Source: Terrimesophilobacter sp038243605 | GTDB taxonomy: Bacteria > Actinomycetota > Actinomycetes > Actinomycetales > Microbacteriaceae | Reading direction: 5' to 3' | DNA length: 64,000 bases | NCBI GenBank assembly: GCA_038243605.1 | Contig: JBBSQX010000013.1 | Coordinates: 1 to 64,000 of the forward strand | In this document: positions 8,096 to 16,209 of the stretch, in pieces | Layout: each line of letters opens with the position of its first letter | Numbering within the stretch: the first letter of the stretch is position 1 | The notes under the pieces: generated by a model | Told to the model about the DNA's origin: nothing | The model's input: only the letters and a program-made list of their open reading frames with translations | Database searches by the model: none | Made by a program: the position numbers and the translations under genes

Positions 8096-10945
8096 TCAGA
8101 TGAGGCTCCTGAGCACGAACTGCAAAATGCCACCGTGACGGTAATAGTCGGCCTCACCCGGCGTATCGATTCGCACGACAGCGTCGAACTCGACCCGCGG
8201 GCGGCCAGATGCTGAGTCTTTGGTCGGTGTGGCAATGACCCGCACTGTCTTTGGAATCCCACCAGTATTAAGCTGCTCGATGCCGAGGATGCTGACGCTC
8301 TCGGTGCCGTCGAGCCCGAGTGACGCCCAGCCTTCTCCGGCCGGGAACTGTAGCGGTACAACGCCCATACCGATGAGGTTTGACCGATGGATGCGCTCGA
8401 AGCTCTCCGCGATCACTGCATGTACTCCGAGAAGGCTTGTACCCTTTGCCGCCCAGTCACGGCTCGAACCTGAACCGTATTCCTTGCCTGCGAGCACAAC
8501 CAATGGTGTGCCTGAAGCTTGGTAGTTCTGGCTTGCGTCGTAGATGAACGCCTGAGGCCCATCCGCTTGCGTGAAGTCGCGAGTGTAGCCACCCTCGACA
8601 CCGGCACCATCGTTCTGGCCCGCGAGAAGTTGGTTGCGCAACCGGATGTTCGCGAAGGTGCCGCGGATCATCACTTCGTGGTTTCCACGCCTCGAACCGT
8701 AGGAGTTGAAGTCCTTGCGGTCGATTCCGTGCTCCGTAAGGTACTGACCTGCCGGGCTGTCGGACTTGATGCTGCCTGCTGGGCTGATGTGGTCGGTGGT
8801 GACCGAATCGGCCAGTGTCGCGAGCACACGAGCATCGGCGATGTCGGTGACAGGGGTCAGCTCCATCGTCATGCCGTCGAAGTACGGTGGGCGGCGCACG
8901 TAGGTGGAGGCCTCATCCCACTCGAAGACGTCACCAGCCGGTGTCGGCAGCGAGGTCCAACGTTCGTCACCGTCAAATACTCCCGCGTACTGCTTCGTGA
9001 ACATCTCGCTGTCGATGGACTCGTCGATGGTCTTCTGAACCTCTGCGGCATCCGGCCAGATGTCCTTCAAGAACACGTCATTGCCATCCGTGCCTTGACC
9101 GAGTGGCTGCGTTTCGAAGTCGAAGTCCATCGATCCGGCAAGCGCGTAGGCGATCACGAGCGGTGGGCTCGCTAGGTAGTTCATCTTGACATCGGGGTTG
9201 ATGCGACCCTCAAAGTTGCGGTTTCCTGACAGCACCGCGGTGACGGCGAGATCGTTTTCGTTGACCGCGGCTGAAATCTCATCTTCAAGTGGACCAGAGT
9301 TTCCGATACATGTTGTGCAGCCGTAACCTACGAGGTAGAAGCCGAGGTCTTCAAGGTAGGTGTTGAGTCCCGCCTTTTCGTAGTAGTCCGTCACAACCTT
9401 CGAGCCGGGTGCGAGCGTGGTTTTGACCCATGGCTTGGTCTTCAGACCCTTCAGACTCGCGTTTCGCGCGAGAAGGCCCGCCGCAAGCATCACAGAGGGG
9501 TTCGACGTGTTCGTGCACGATGTGATCGCGGCGATTGCTACTGCGCCATGATCGATTGTGAATTCGCGCCCGTCTGGCATGTTGACATCCGCGGGATTCG
9601 AGTATTTCACCGGTGCGCCGCTGGCGAGCCGGGTTGCCGGAATCTGATGCGAAATTTCGTGTGCGGAATCTTCGTCCTGCGGAGTTAACCCGGGAGGATC
9701 GGATGCCGGAAAACTCGCGTCAACTGCGGCATCGACTTTAGACATGGTGACAGACGCGTACGTGTCGAGATCCTTCTCAAACTGACTCTTAGCGTGTGAA
9801 AGCTCGACACGGTCCTGCGGGCGCTTCGGGCCGGCGATCGAAGGAACAACCGTTCCAAGATCCAGCTCAAGGTACTCGCTGAAGGCGAGCTCAATGTTCG
9901 GATCATGCCACAGGCCCTGAAGCTTGGAGTACGCCTCAACGAGTTCGATCTGCTCTTCGCTGCGCCCGGTCATGCGCAGGTAATCGAGAGTGACCTGGTC
10001 AATGGCAAACATGGCTGCTGTCGAACCGAACTCTGGGCTCATGTTTCCGATGGTGGCGCGGTTTGCAAGCGGCACCTGCGCGACGCCTGCTCCATAAAAC
10101 TCCACGAACTTGCCGACAACGCCGTGTGCGCGAAGAATCTGGGTGATCGTGAGCACGACATCGGTTGCCGTTACGCCGGACGGGATCGAGCCGTTGAGCT
10201 TGAAACCGACGACCTTTGGGATGAGCATTGAGACTGGCTGCCCAAGCATGGCTGCTTCTGCCTCGATGCCGCCGACGCCCCAGCCAAGTACACCAAGACC
10301 ATTGACCATCGTCGTATGTGAGTCGGTGCCGACGAGAGTGTCAGGGTAGGCGCTAAGAACACCGTCGACCTCGCGCGCCATGGTCACGCGCGCAAGGTGC
10401 TCGATATTAACTTGGTGCACAATTCCGGTGCCGGGCGGAACAACTTTAAAGTCGTCAAATGCGGTCTGGCCCCACCGAAGGAACTGGTAACGCTCACCGT
10501 TGCGCTCGTACTCGATCTCGACGTTGCGTTCGAAGGCGTTCGCGGTACCGAAAAGGTCAGCGATGACGGAGTGATCAATGACCATTTCTGCGGGGGCGAG
10601 CGGATTGATCTTCTTGGGGTCTCCCCCGAGCTCAGCAACAGCCTCACGCATGGTCGCGAGGTCGACGATGCACGGTACGCCGGTGAAGTCCTGCATGATG
10701 ACGCGCGCAGGGGTGAACTGGATTTCGGTGTCAGGCTCCGCCGTGGGATCCCACGAACCCAGCGCCGTGATCTGCTGTGCAGTGATGTTCTTGCCATCTT
10801 CGGTGCGCAACTGGTTCTCCAGCAGCACCTTCAAGCTAAAGGGCAAACGCTCGTGGCCCGCCACCTTGTCGACCCGGTAAACGCGGTAGTCCTTGCCGCC
10901 AACCGACAGTGTGTCTTGAGCCTCGAAACTATTCACTGCCGACAT
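8096..10945 (-). CDS. acnA: Aconitate hydratase A
   Basis: TCA-cycle enzyme that isomerises citrate to isocitrate with a 4Fe-4S cluster. The product is 949 aa, within the longer range seen in actinobacterial AcnA. The three cluster cysteines are visible: one in SCTNTSNPSVM (about 475) and two in GCTTCIGNSGP (about 541 and 544). The swivel domain with GSSRDWAAKG is at the C-terminus. A perfect AGGAGG lies 6 nt before the ATG. Upstream is an 18-bp palindrome that would place its transcription under a repressor or activator. It is single, with a terminator downstream. Confidence 0.95.
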   Translation of the reverse strand: MSAVNSFEAQDTLSVGGKDYRVYRVDKVAGHERLPFSLKVLLENQLRTEDGKNITAQQITALGSWDPTAEPDTEIQFTPARVIMQDFTGVPCIVDLATMREAVAELGGDPKKINPLAPAEMVIDHSVIADLFGTANAFERNVEIEYERNGERYQFLRWGQTAFDDFKVVPPGTGIVHQVNIEHLARVTMAREVDGVLSAYPDTLVGTDSHTTMVNGLGVLGWGVGGIEAEAAMLGQPVSMLIPKVVGFKLNGSIPSGVTATDVVLTITQILRAHGVVGKFVEFYGAGVAQVPLANRATIGNMSPEFGSTAAMFAIDQVTLDYLRMTGRSEEQIELVEAYSKLQGLWHDPNIELAFSEYLELDLGTVVPSIAGPKRPQDRVELSHAKSQFEKDLDTYASVTMSKVDAAVDASFPASDPPGLTPQDEDSAHEISHQIPATRLASGAPVKYSNPADVNMPDGREFTIDHGAVAIAAITSCTNTSNPSVMLAAGLLARNASLKGLKTKPWVKTTLAPGSKVVTDYYEKAGLNTYLEDLGFYLVGYGCTTCIGNSGPLEDEISAAVNENDLAVTAVLSGNRNFEGRINPDVKMNYLASPPLVIAYALAGSMDFDFETQPLGQGTDGNDVFLKDIWPDAAEVQKTIDESIDSEMFTKQYAGVFDGDERWTSLPTPAGDVFEWDEASTYVRRPPYFDGMTMELTPVTDIADARVLATLADSVTTDHISPAGSIKSDSPAGQYLTEHGIDRKDFNSYGSRRGNHEVMIRGTFANIRLRNQLLAGQNDGAGVEGGYTRDFTQADGPQAFIYDASQNYQASGTPLVVLAGKEYGSGSSRDWAAKGTSLLGVHAVIAESFERIHRSNLIGMGVVPLQFPAGEGWASLGLDGTESVSILGIEQLNTGGIPKTVRVIATPTKDSASGRPRVEFDAVVRIDTPGEADYYRHGGILQFVLRSLI

Positions 10946-10972
10946 TCACGGCCTCCTCTTTTAGAACAAAAC

Positions 10973-10990
10973 TATCTTGATGTCAAGATA
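10973..10990. promoter_or_regulatory. Palindromic operator candidate upstream of acnA
   Basis: TATCTTGATGTCAAGATA is a perfect dyad of two 8-bp arms (10973-10980 and 10983-10990) around TG, 28 bp upstream of the acnA start. A TCTTGA half-site palindrome of this kind is typical of dimeric winged-helix regulators such as the MarR family. The AT-rich flank AAATATACC is on the promoter-distal side. No regulator gene is adjacent, so the binding protein is unknown. Confidence 0.6.
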
Positions 10991-10999
10991 AATATACCA

Positions 11000-11770
11000 T
11001 TACTCACTGGTATCGGAGCGCGCCGCGCCCTCTCGACGATAAACAGAGGTCACCATAAGCCACGTCACCCACAACATCGCGGCGTAGAGCGGAACGCCCA
11101 TCAGCAGCTTCATCGTTGCCAACATCTCCGTGTGCCCCGAGAAATAGAGGGGGGCCTGCACCGCGAGCCTGAGTGAGAAGACGCCAACCCACAGCCAGGT
11201 CGCAAGAGTGAGCACGCGACGCTTCGCTCTATTACTACGCCATTCGGTGAGCTCATTCGTCAGAACACCAGCAACAAAACCAATCAAGGGCCACCGCACG
11301 AGCAAGCTCACGAGAAGTACGGTGACCGACACCACATTGATGATCAGTCCGAAAGCGAAGTTGTCTTCCGCGCGCCCGGTGAACAACGCCAAACCCGCCG
11401 AAAGAGCGATTCCTGCCACACCGGCAAAAGCTTGAGCTGCCGGAGTTTTCGATGCCAACCGCACCACAACGAACACAAGAGCCAACACAACGGGAGCAAT
11501 AACGGACGGCAATATCTCGCGCGTGATCGCGAAGACGACAAGAAACGCGAGTCCGGGAAGAATTGCCTCGATTAGGCCCCGCACACCGCCAACAGCGACA
11601 AGCAAAGACTTGCCCGTCGGCACTTCGCCGGGGGCAACTTGGCCGATGCCTGCCTTACGCACTGCGGCGCCCAGAGCATCCCGAAAAGTCTCATCACCTC
11701 GTGGTTTCGAAGACTCGACGTCGGGCCGCTGCGGTGAGTCCGAATTCTCGAGAGGCGTCACCGCTGACAT
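11000..11770 (-). CDS. DUF3159 integral membrane protein
   Basis: A 256-aa membrane protein of the actinobacterial DUF3159 family, function unknown. A polar N-terminal 45 residues precede six or so hydrophobic segments starting at GVRGLIEAILPGLAFLVVFA (about 62), with the conserved GLIINVVSVTVLLVSLLVRWPLIG stretch in the middle (written here as a region near residues 145-168). The ATG at 11770 shares its A with the TGA stop of the upstream gene (TGATG), which indicates translational coupling. A TTG one codon earlier is possible but less likely. It ends 10 bp before the acnA operator. Confidence 0.82.
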   Translation of the reverse strand: MSAVTPLENSDSPQRPDVESSKPRGDETFRDALGAAVRKAGIGQVAPGEVPTGKSLLVAVGGVRGLIEAILPGLAFLVVFAITREILPSVIAPVVLALVFVVVRLASKTPAAQAFAGVAGIALSAGLALFTGRAEDNFAFGLIINVVSVTVLLVSLLVRWPLIGFVAGVLTNELTEWRSNRAKRRVLTLATWLWVGVFSLRLAVQAPLYFSGHTEMLATMKLLMGVPLYAAMLWVTWLMVTSVYRREGAARSDTSE

Positions 11771-12411
11771 CAAGTTTCGAGTGGCTCGGACGCATCCGAA
11801 CGGCTTGAAGACTGCGGAATCGTCAACGGAATGAGATCCCGTGGGGGCATCGGGGTTGTTCCGCGCACGACAACGATGCTTCGGAATAAATCTTCAACGA
11901 GGGCAGCAGACTCCGGCTTTACCACCGCGTCGCCAGCAATGACTCCCCGCAAGAACCAGCGAGGGCCATCAACTCCAATAAAGCGAGCAAGTCGCTTTAC
12001 GCCAGGTTGCCCTGGAGCTGCCGCCGGAATCTCGGCGAGGAGTTCTGGTCCAAATGGGCCATCAACAAGTTTGGTGGTTCCGCCTTGCTTGGCAATCTGA
12101 TCAATGATTTGGTGGCGAATCTCGTGCCAAAGTCCGGTGGACCGCGGTGCAGCGAACGGCTGCACTTGAAGCGATGACCCAGCGTAGTCGAGACCGACGG
12201 CAACAACCCGTTGACTGGACTCTTCGACCTCCAGGCGAAGCTGCAAGCCCTCTCGGGGAAGAATCTTCACGCCGCCAAGGTCTACGTATGGCCGGACAGC
12301 ATTGGCTTCGGACTCGTCGAGCGGACCAGCTGTTGCTCTGTCATCCGGTGCTGACTTTGTCTGCTCCTGCTCATCCGCGCTATCTTTGCTCGGGTTAACT
12401 GCATCGTTCAC
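11770..12411 (-). CDS. DUF3710 domain protein
   Basis: A 213-aa soluble protein of the DUF3710 family, found beside dut in many actinobacteria; function unknown. The first 35 residues are acidic and probably disordered. The conserved core runs from RPYVDLGGVKILPREGLQLR through FAAPRSTGLWHEIR, GPFGPELLAEIP and RFIGVDGPRWFLRGVIAG. The GTG start overlaps the dut stop by 4 nt (GTGA), and its stop overlaps the DUF3159 start, so the three genes form one operon. The order dut-DUF3710-DUF3159 is a known actinobacterial arrangement. Confidence 0.85.
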   Translation of the reverse strand: MNDAVNPSKDSADEQEQTKSAPDDRATAGPLDESEANAVRPYVDLGGVKILPREGLQLRLEVEESSQRVVAVGLDYAGSSLQVQPFAAPRSTGLWHEIRHQIIDQIAKQGGTTKLVDGPFGPELLAEIPAAAPGQPGVKRLARFIGVDGPRWFLRGVIAGDAVVKPESAALVEDLFRSIVVVRGTTPMPPRDLIPLTIPQSSSRSDASEPLET

Positions 12412-12890
12412 TTACGTGCTCCTGACTCTGCTCCGTCGGTGAGACTTCCATCGTCTTCTCGGTATCCGGTTGACCCGAACCCCGCTTCGCCACGATGGCT
12501 GCCGGGGAGTGAGCTTACCGGGATGAATTCTGCTCGTACGACCGGCATGACAATCAACTGTGCGATTCGATCACCAACGGCAACAGAATACGGCACAGAG
12601 ATGTCGGTATTGAGAATCGTCACGCGAATCTCGCCCCGGTATCCCGCATCCACTGTTCCAGGACTATTCACGATGGTGATGCCATGCCGAGAGGCGAGAC
12701 CGCTGCGTGGCACCACGAACCCTACAAACCCGGTGGGCAAAGCAATCGATAGCCCTGTGCCAACGGTGGCGCGTTCCCCCGGAGCGAGTGTTACCGCTTC
12801 AGCGGCAGCAAGATCGGCACCGGCGTCGCCCGGATGCGAATACTCAGGGCTCCGCTCCCCCACGAATAGAACTTCAACTCCGTCAATCAC
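12408..12890 (-). CDS. dut: Deoxyuridine 5'-triphosphate nucleotidohydrolase
   Basis: Trimeric dUTPase that hydrolyses dUTP to dUMP, keeping uracil out of DNA and feeding thymidylate synthesis. All five family motifs are present in the 160-aa product: DAGADL, PRSGLASRHG, NSPGTVDAGYRGEI, VGDRIAQLI and the C-terminal RGEAGFGSTG arm that closes over the active site. The GTG start has no Shine-Dalgarno sequence but has TAACCT 6 nt upstream, which suggests a leaderless transcript. It is the first gene of an operon with DUF3710 and DUF3159 and is divergent from the DUF3093 gene 49 bp away. Confidence 0.95.
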   Translation of the reverse strand: MIDGVEVLFVGERSPEYSHPGDAGADLAAAEAVTLAPGERATVGTGLSIALPTGFVGFVVPRSGLASRHGITIVNSPGTVDAGYRGEIRVTILNTDISVPYSVAVGDRIAQLIVMPVVRAEFIPVSSLPGSHRGEAGFGSTGYREDDGSLTDGAESGARK

Positions 12891-12896
12891 GTTACG

Positions 12897-12902
12897 AGGT
12901 TA
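12897..12902 (-). promoter_or_regulatory. Candidate -10 element of a leaderless dut promoter
   Basis: TAACCT on the minus strand ends 6 nt before the GTG start at 12890. The intergenic space to the divergent gene is 49 bp. Confidence 0.45.
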
Positions 12903-12939
12903 GTGCAGCGTGCGGCAGAAAGTCTGATCGAATAGGGGT

Positions 12940-13383
12940 ATGAAGATCTTCCGAGAGCGACTGTGGGCCTCCGCGTGGCTGTATTTGGCAACAGCATTGG
13001 TTATTCCTGCGAGCCTTTTGGTATTTTGGCCTATCAACCTTGGTGTCGGTGTGGTTGTGGCGCTCGTGTTGTATGCGGGATGCGTTGCGTTTCTGCTTCT
13101 TTCGTCGCCGGCGATCACCGTGTCCGATCACGAACTCACCGCGGGCGGCGCCAAAATCCCGCGCGCCATGATCGGAAGCGTGAGTTCCTACCGAGAGCCG
13201 GAATCAACTCTCGAACGTGGACAACGATTGGACGCCAGAGCATGGCTGCTCATTCGCGGCTGGATTGGGCCGGTCGTGAAAATCGAGAACCTCGACCCAC
13301 AAGACCCGACACCGTATTGGTTGGTGTCGTCTCGCCACCCAGAGCAGCTAGAGGCAGCACTTGCTCCCACGAAAAAAAACTAA
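12940..13383 (+). CDS. DUF3093 membrane protein
   Basis: A 147-aa protein of the actinobacterial DUF3093 family, function unknown. Two adjacent transmembrane helices (about 10-30 and 35-55) are followed by a cytoplasmic domain with TVSDHELTAGGAKIPRAMIG-like sequence and a conserved end PYWLVSSRHPEQLEAAL. It is divergent from dut and convergent with the DUF4193 gene, whose stop is 1 bp away. This order (dut, DUF3093, DUF4193) matches other actinobacteria. The start ATG has AGGGG close upstream. Confidence 0.83.
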   Translation: MKIFRERLWASAWLYLATALVIPASLLVFWPINLGVGVVVALVLYAGCVAFLLLSSPAITVSDHELTAGGAKIPRAMIGSVSSYREPESTLERGQRLDARAWLLIRGWIGPVVKIENLDPQDPTPYWLVSSRHPEQLEAALAPTKKN

Positions 13384-13384
13384 C

Positions 13385-13678
13385 TCAGCTAGAGCACTCG
13401 AGGCACACGTGCCCGAGCTTAGTTTTGTGATCGATCTGGGAGCGGTGCTTCACCAGGAAGCAACTAACGCATGTGAACTCGTCAGCCTGCGGTGGCAAAA
13501 CCACCACGTCAAGATCAAGGTCAGATAGATCTGCGCCCGGTAGTTCGAAGCCACCGGGGTTGTCAGAATCATCAACATCAACCGTGCCAGACATCTTGTC
13601 AGGGACGCGTTCCTTTAGCGCCTCGATCGACTCAGTATCGTCGTCGTTTTTGCGTGGGGCGTCGTAGTCGGTTGCCAT
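13385..13678 (-). CDS. DUF4193 zinc-ribbon protein
   Basis: A 97-aa acidic protein of the actinobacterial DUF4193 family, function unknown. The N-terminal two thirds are rich in Asp and Glu. The C-terminus holds a zinc-binding pattern: CVSC, then histidines in KHRSQIDHKTKLGH, then CLEC. The ATG at 13678 gives the family's usual N-terminus MATDYDAPRK; another ATG two codons earlier (13684) is possible. It converges on DUF3093 and is divergent from sepH across a 200-bp region. Confidence 0.82.
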   Translation of the reverse strand: MATDYDAPRKNDDDTESIEALKERVPDKMSGTVDVDDSDNPGGFELPGADLSDLDLDVVVLPPQADEFTCVSCFLVKHRSQIDHKTKLGHVCLECSS

Positions 13679-13722
13679 GCCCATCCAGTTCTTGATTGTC
13701 TTGTTTTATCGAAATCAGCGGG

Positions 13723-13760
13723 GGTAGTTTGCATCATCCTGAGACCAATAGCAAACCACC
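13723..13760. other. Imperfect dyad in the DUF4193-sepH intergenic region
   Basis: GGTAGTTTGC (13723-13732) and GCAAACCACC (13751-13760) form a 9-of-10 inverted repeat. It lies in the 200-bp divergent region that must carry both promoters. I see no other recognisable element there. Confidence 0.3.
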
Positions 13761-13879
13761 TGAGCGTACTCACAGTTAGTCTCACTATCGAACTTGCGGC
13801 ACGCCCACGATATTCCCTTGTCCACGAGCTCTTTCATGACACCCTAAGGACAATCTCACGACGTGGAAGAGGCAAGTTC

Positions 13880-15037
13880 ATGGAGGACCTTAAAGTCATC
13901 GGCGTGGAGGACGGCGCACTTCTGGTCTCCTCCGAGCGCGGAGACCGGTACCGGATCGAAATCGACGAAGCCCTCACCGCCAAAATGCGGCAAGCGGTTC
14001 AGAACCCCGGTACTAGTCGGCGCTTGGCACCGAAAGAAATTCAAGCTCACATCCGTTCAGGAATGTCAGCGCAGGATGTCGCCTCGATCACTGGCGTTGC
14101 CATCGACTACATTGAGCGGTTCGAGGGGCCGATCCTCGCTGAGCGGGAGTTTGTGATCGAATCTGCCCTCGCAGTGCCAGTGCACACTGCGAAGGACACC
14201 GAGTTCGGTGATGCTCACGCAACTTTTGGCTCCGCCATTCTTGCGCGGCTGCACGAGTTATCTGCCACCGGTGAACGCTGGGCGAGTTGGAAAGAAGAGA
14301 ACAGCGGCTGGGTCGTCAAGCTTGCCTTCACTGCAGAGGAGATTGATCACGACGCTCGTTGGCGGTTCGACCCTAAGCGGTCATCGCTCTCACCACTCAA
14401 TAACGAGGCAGAGTCGCTTTCACGTCAAGGCGAATTGACTGGAAAGCTCATCCCGAGGTTGCGTGCTGTTGACGGTGGCGATCGGATTACAGACAACTCC
14501 CGCTTTGACAGCGGTGCCTTTGTGGATCAGGAGCTCGCAGAGCTGCGGACCCCACCAACTATCGGTCTGGCTGGCGCAAACTCAGGCGACGAGGCTGAGA
14601 CAACATCCGAATCGACGGACGTGCTCACCGACGAGAGCTCGACTCGTCAAAGCGCCTCGCTGCAAGACACTGCCCCCCACCTTGAGGCAGTTCCCTACGG
14701 TCGGAGCATCGAGCGAACCGAAGGTTCGCCCTCCGCACAACAAGTGCCCACCAATCAAACCGCTGATCTTTTGGAAGCACTGCGTCGACGACGTGGCGAA
14801 CGCGAAAGCGCAAACTTTGACGACATCGAAGAAGCCATGTCAGATCACCCGTCGACTGGCAGCATTCGACTCGTGAGCGTTCCGCTCCAGCTTGCAGATG
14901 ATGACGCGTCATCGACCGTTCCGCAACCAGTTTCAGCGCAACAGAACTCGCCTAAGCCAACGAAGCGTGGTAGATCCTCTGTACCGAGCTGGGATGAGAT
15001 CGTCTTCGGAGCCCGATCTGACGACGATCCTGCCTAA
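13880..15037 (+). CDS. sepH: Septation protein SepH
   Basis: SepH (formerly DUF3071) binds FtsZ and promotes its assembly during actinobacterial cell division. The 385-aa product has the conserved N-terminal DUF3071 domain (about 1-170), including the helix-turn-helix-like part RLAPKEIQAHIRSGMSAQDV and RFEGPILAERE. A long low-complexity acidic region follows, and the protein ends with the short conserved segment VPSWDEIVFGARSDDD. GAGGCAAG lies just before the ATG. It is a single gene, converging on the phosphodiesterase gene. Confidence 0.9.
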   Translation: MEDLKVIGVEDGALLVSSERGDRYRIEIDEALTAKMRQAVQNPGTSRRLAPKEIQAHIRSGMSAQDVASITGVAIDYIERFEGPILAEREFVIESALAVPVHTAKDTEFGDAHATFGSAILARLHELSATGERWASWKEENSGWVVKLAFTAEEIDHDARWRFDPKRSSLSPLNNEAESLSRQGELTGKLIPRLRAVDGGDRITDNSRFDSGAFVDQELAELRTPPTIGLAGANSGDEAETTSESTDVLTDESSTRQSASLQDTAPHLEAVPYGRSIERTEGSPSAQQVPTNQTADLLEALRRRRGERESANFDDIEEAMSDHPSTGSIRLVSVPLQLADDDASSTVPQPVSAQQNSPKPTKRGRSSVPSWDEIVFGARSDDDPA

Positions 15038-15053
15038 GCTCGACTTGAGGGCG

Positions 15054-16196
15054 TTAGCGATGAGTAAACGCCCCAAACCGAAGAAGCGGCACGATCGTCT
15101 CATCTGACGAGAATGATCCGTGTTGTGCGACCATAAGCCGACCAGCTTGAGACACACTGCGAAGGTCGTAGTACGCAACTGCTTTGCGGGCGGCCACAAG
15201 GATGTCGCCAATGCGAGGCTCGACCTCTGGGTGAATGTCGGGTCCAAACCAACCGCTCTGCACTGCCTCGTGGCGAGTCATTACCTGAGCCCGCTCACCC
15301 TCCGCCTTCCGCCATCGTTCCAGAACAGTCTCACGTACCTCTGGGCTTGCATCAGGTTCGAAATGCAGTTGCAGACACCGCGGTTCCCCTGCAACAAAAC
15401 GAATGCCGTCAATGAGCGAAGGCTCATCACCGAAAAGTACATGAGAGCGCGCAGGAACGTCAAGCACACCGTGGTCTGCCGTCACGAGAAGGCCTTCAGT
15501 CGGCTCCAACGAGGCGATGAACTTGCCCAACTCAGCATCGAGCGTCTCTAGCCATTCTGTCCACGCGCGCGATCGCCAGCCAGCGGCGTGGGCGGTCTGA
15601 TCAAGCTCCGGCACGTAAATGTAAATGATTCCCGTGTCGATCGAATCCATGACCGTGCGCGCCGCAGCGAATCGGTCGGCAATGGATTTTCCTGACACAT
15701 AACGTGCGCCTCGAAGCACAGCGTGCGTAAACCCAGAGTCGCGATAGCGCTCCTGGGCAACCACGACACTCGGCACACCGTGAGTCGCAGCCTGTTCAAA
15801 TACGGTGGGCATTCGCTGCCATGTTGCAGGATCAAGGTCGCGATCCCAGCCGCTCAACTGGTTAACGATTCGATTGTTGGCAGGGTCAAGAACCGAGTAT
15901 CCGACGAGGCCGTGCAGCCCTGGAGAGACACCGGTCGTGAAGGTGGCGAGATTGGCAGCTGTCGTCGTCGGGCACCCCGCCACCGCGACGGAGGCCTTCG
16001 TGAGCGCGCTCGCCAGCGTACGTGCATGACCAACGCGTTCCCTCAGCGACGACATCCCGAGTCCGTCAACAAGCAGAACTACCGCGCGATTGACGGGGGG
16101 AAGATGCAGGCGGTTCCCGTGCGCAATGACAGAGGCCAGACAACTCGGAAGAACATCGGCAAGGCTCGGCCGGGAAGAACTCATGGCCGATATCAT
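15054..16196 (-). CDS. Alkaline phosphatase superfamily / nucleotide pyrophosphatase-type phosphodiesterase
   Basis: A cytoplasmic metal-dependent phosphodiesterase of the type I (NPP-like) family, 380 aa; its natural substrate is unknown. Metal ligands and nucleophile are visible: LLVDGLGMSSL (first Asp), CPTTTAANLA (Thr nucleophile), VPELDQTAHAAG (Asp and His) and VTADHGVLD (Asp-His). No signal peptide is evident. The ATG at 16196 is favoured because AGGA lies 8 nt upstream and TAGGAT 7 nt upstream; ATG 16184 is the alternative. Only 12 bp separate its start from the divergent parC start. The same gene neighbours topoisomerase genes in other Microbacteriaceae, as far as I recall. Confidence 0.78.
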   Translation of the reverse strand: MISAMSSSRPSLADVLPSCLASVIAHGNRLHLPPVNRAVVLLVDGLGMSSLRERVGHARTLASALTKASVAVAGCPTTTAANLATFTTGVSPGLHGLVGYSVLDPANNRIVNQLSGWDRDLDPATWQRMPTVFEQAATHGVPSVVVAQERYRDSGFTHAVLRGARYVSGKSIADRFAAARTVMDSIDTGIIYIYVPELDQTAHAAGWRSRAWTEWLETLDAELGKFIASLEPTEGLLVTADHGVLDVPARSHVLFGDEPSLIDGIRFVAGEPRCLQLHFEPDASPEVRETVLERWRKAEGERAQVMTRHEAVQSGWFGPDIHPEVEPRIGDILVAARKAVAYYDLRSVSQAGRLMVAQHGSFSSDETIVPLLRFGAFTHR

Positions 16197-16203
16197 GGTG
16201 GCA

Positions 16204-16209
16204 ATCCTA
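16204..16209 (-). promoter_or_regulatory. Candidate -10 of the phosphodiesterase gene, overlapping the parC start codon
   Basis: TAGGAT on the minus strand ends 7 nt before the ATG at 16196 and touches the first base of the parC ATG (16209). The same bases contain the AGGA that could act as a ribosome-binding site if transcription starts further upstream. Confidence 0.35.

Noticed and set aside
8519..11176. Several 70-260 codon frames on the + strand opposite acnA
   Set aside because: High-GC shadow frames of a well-supported gene, without starts or conserved sequence.
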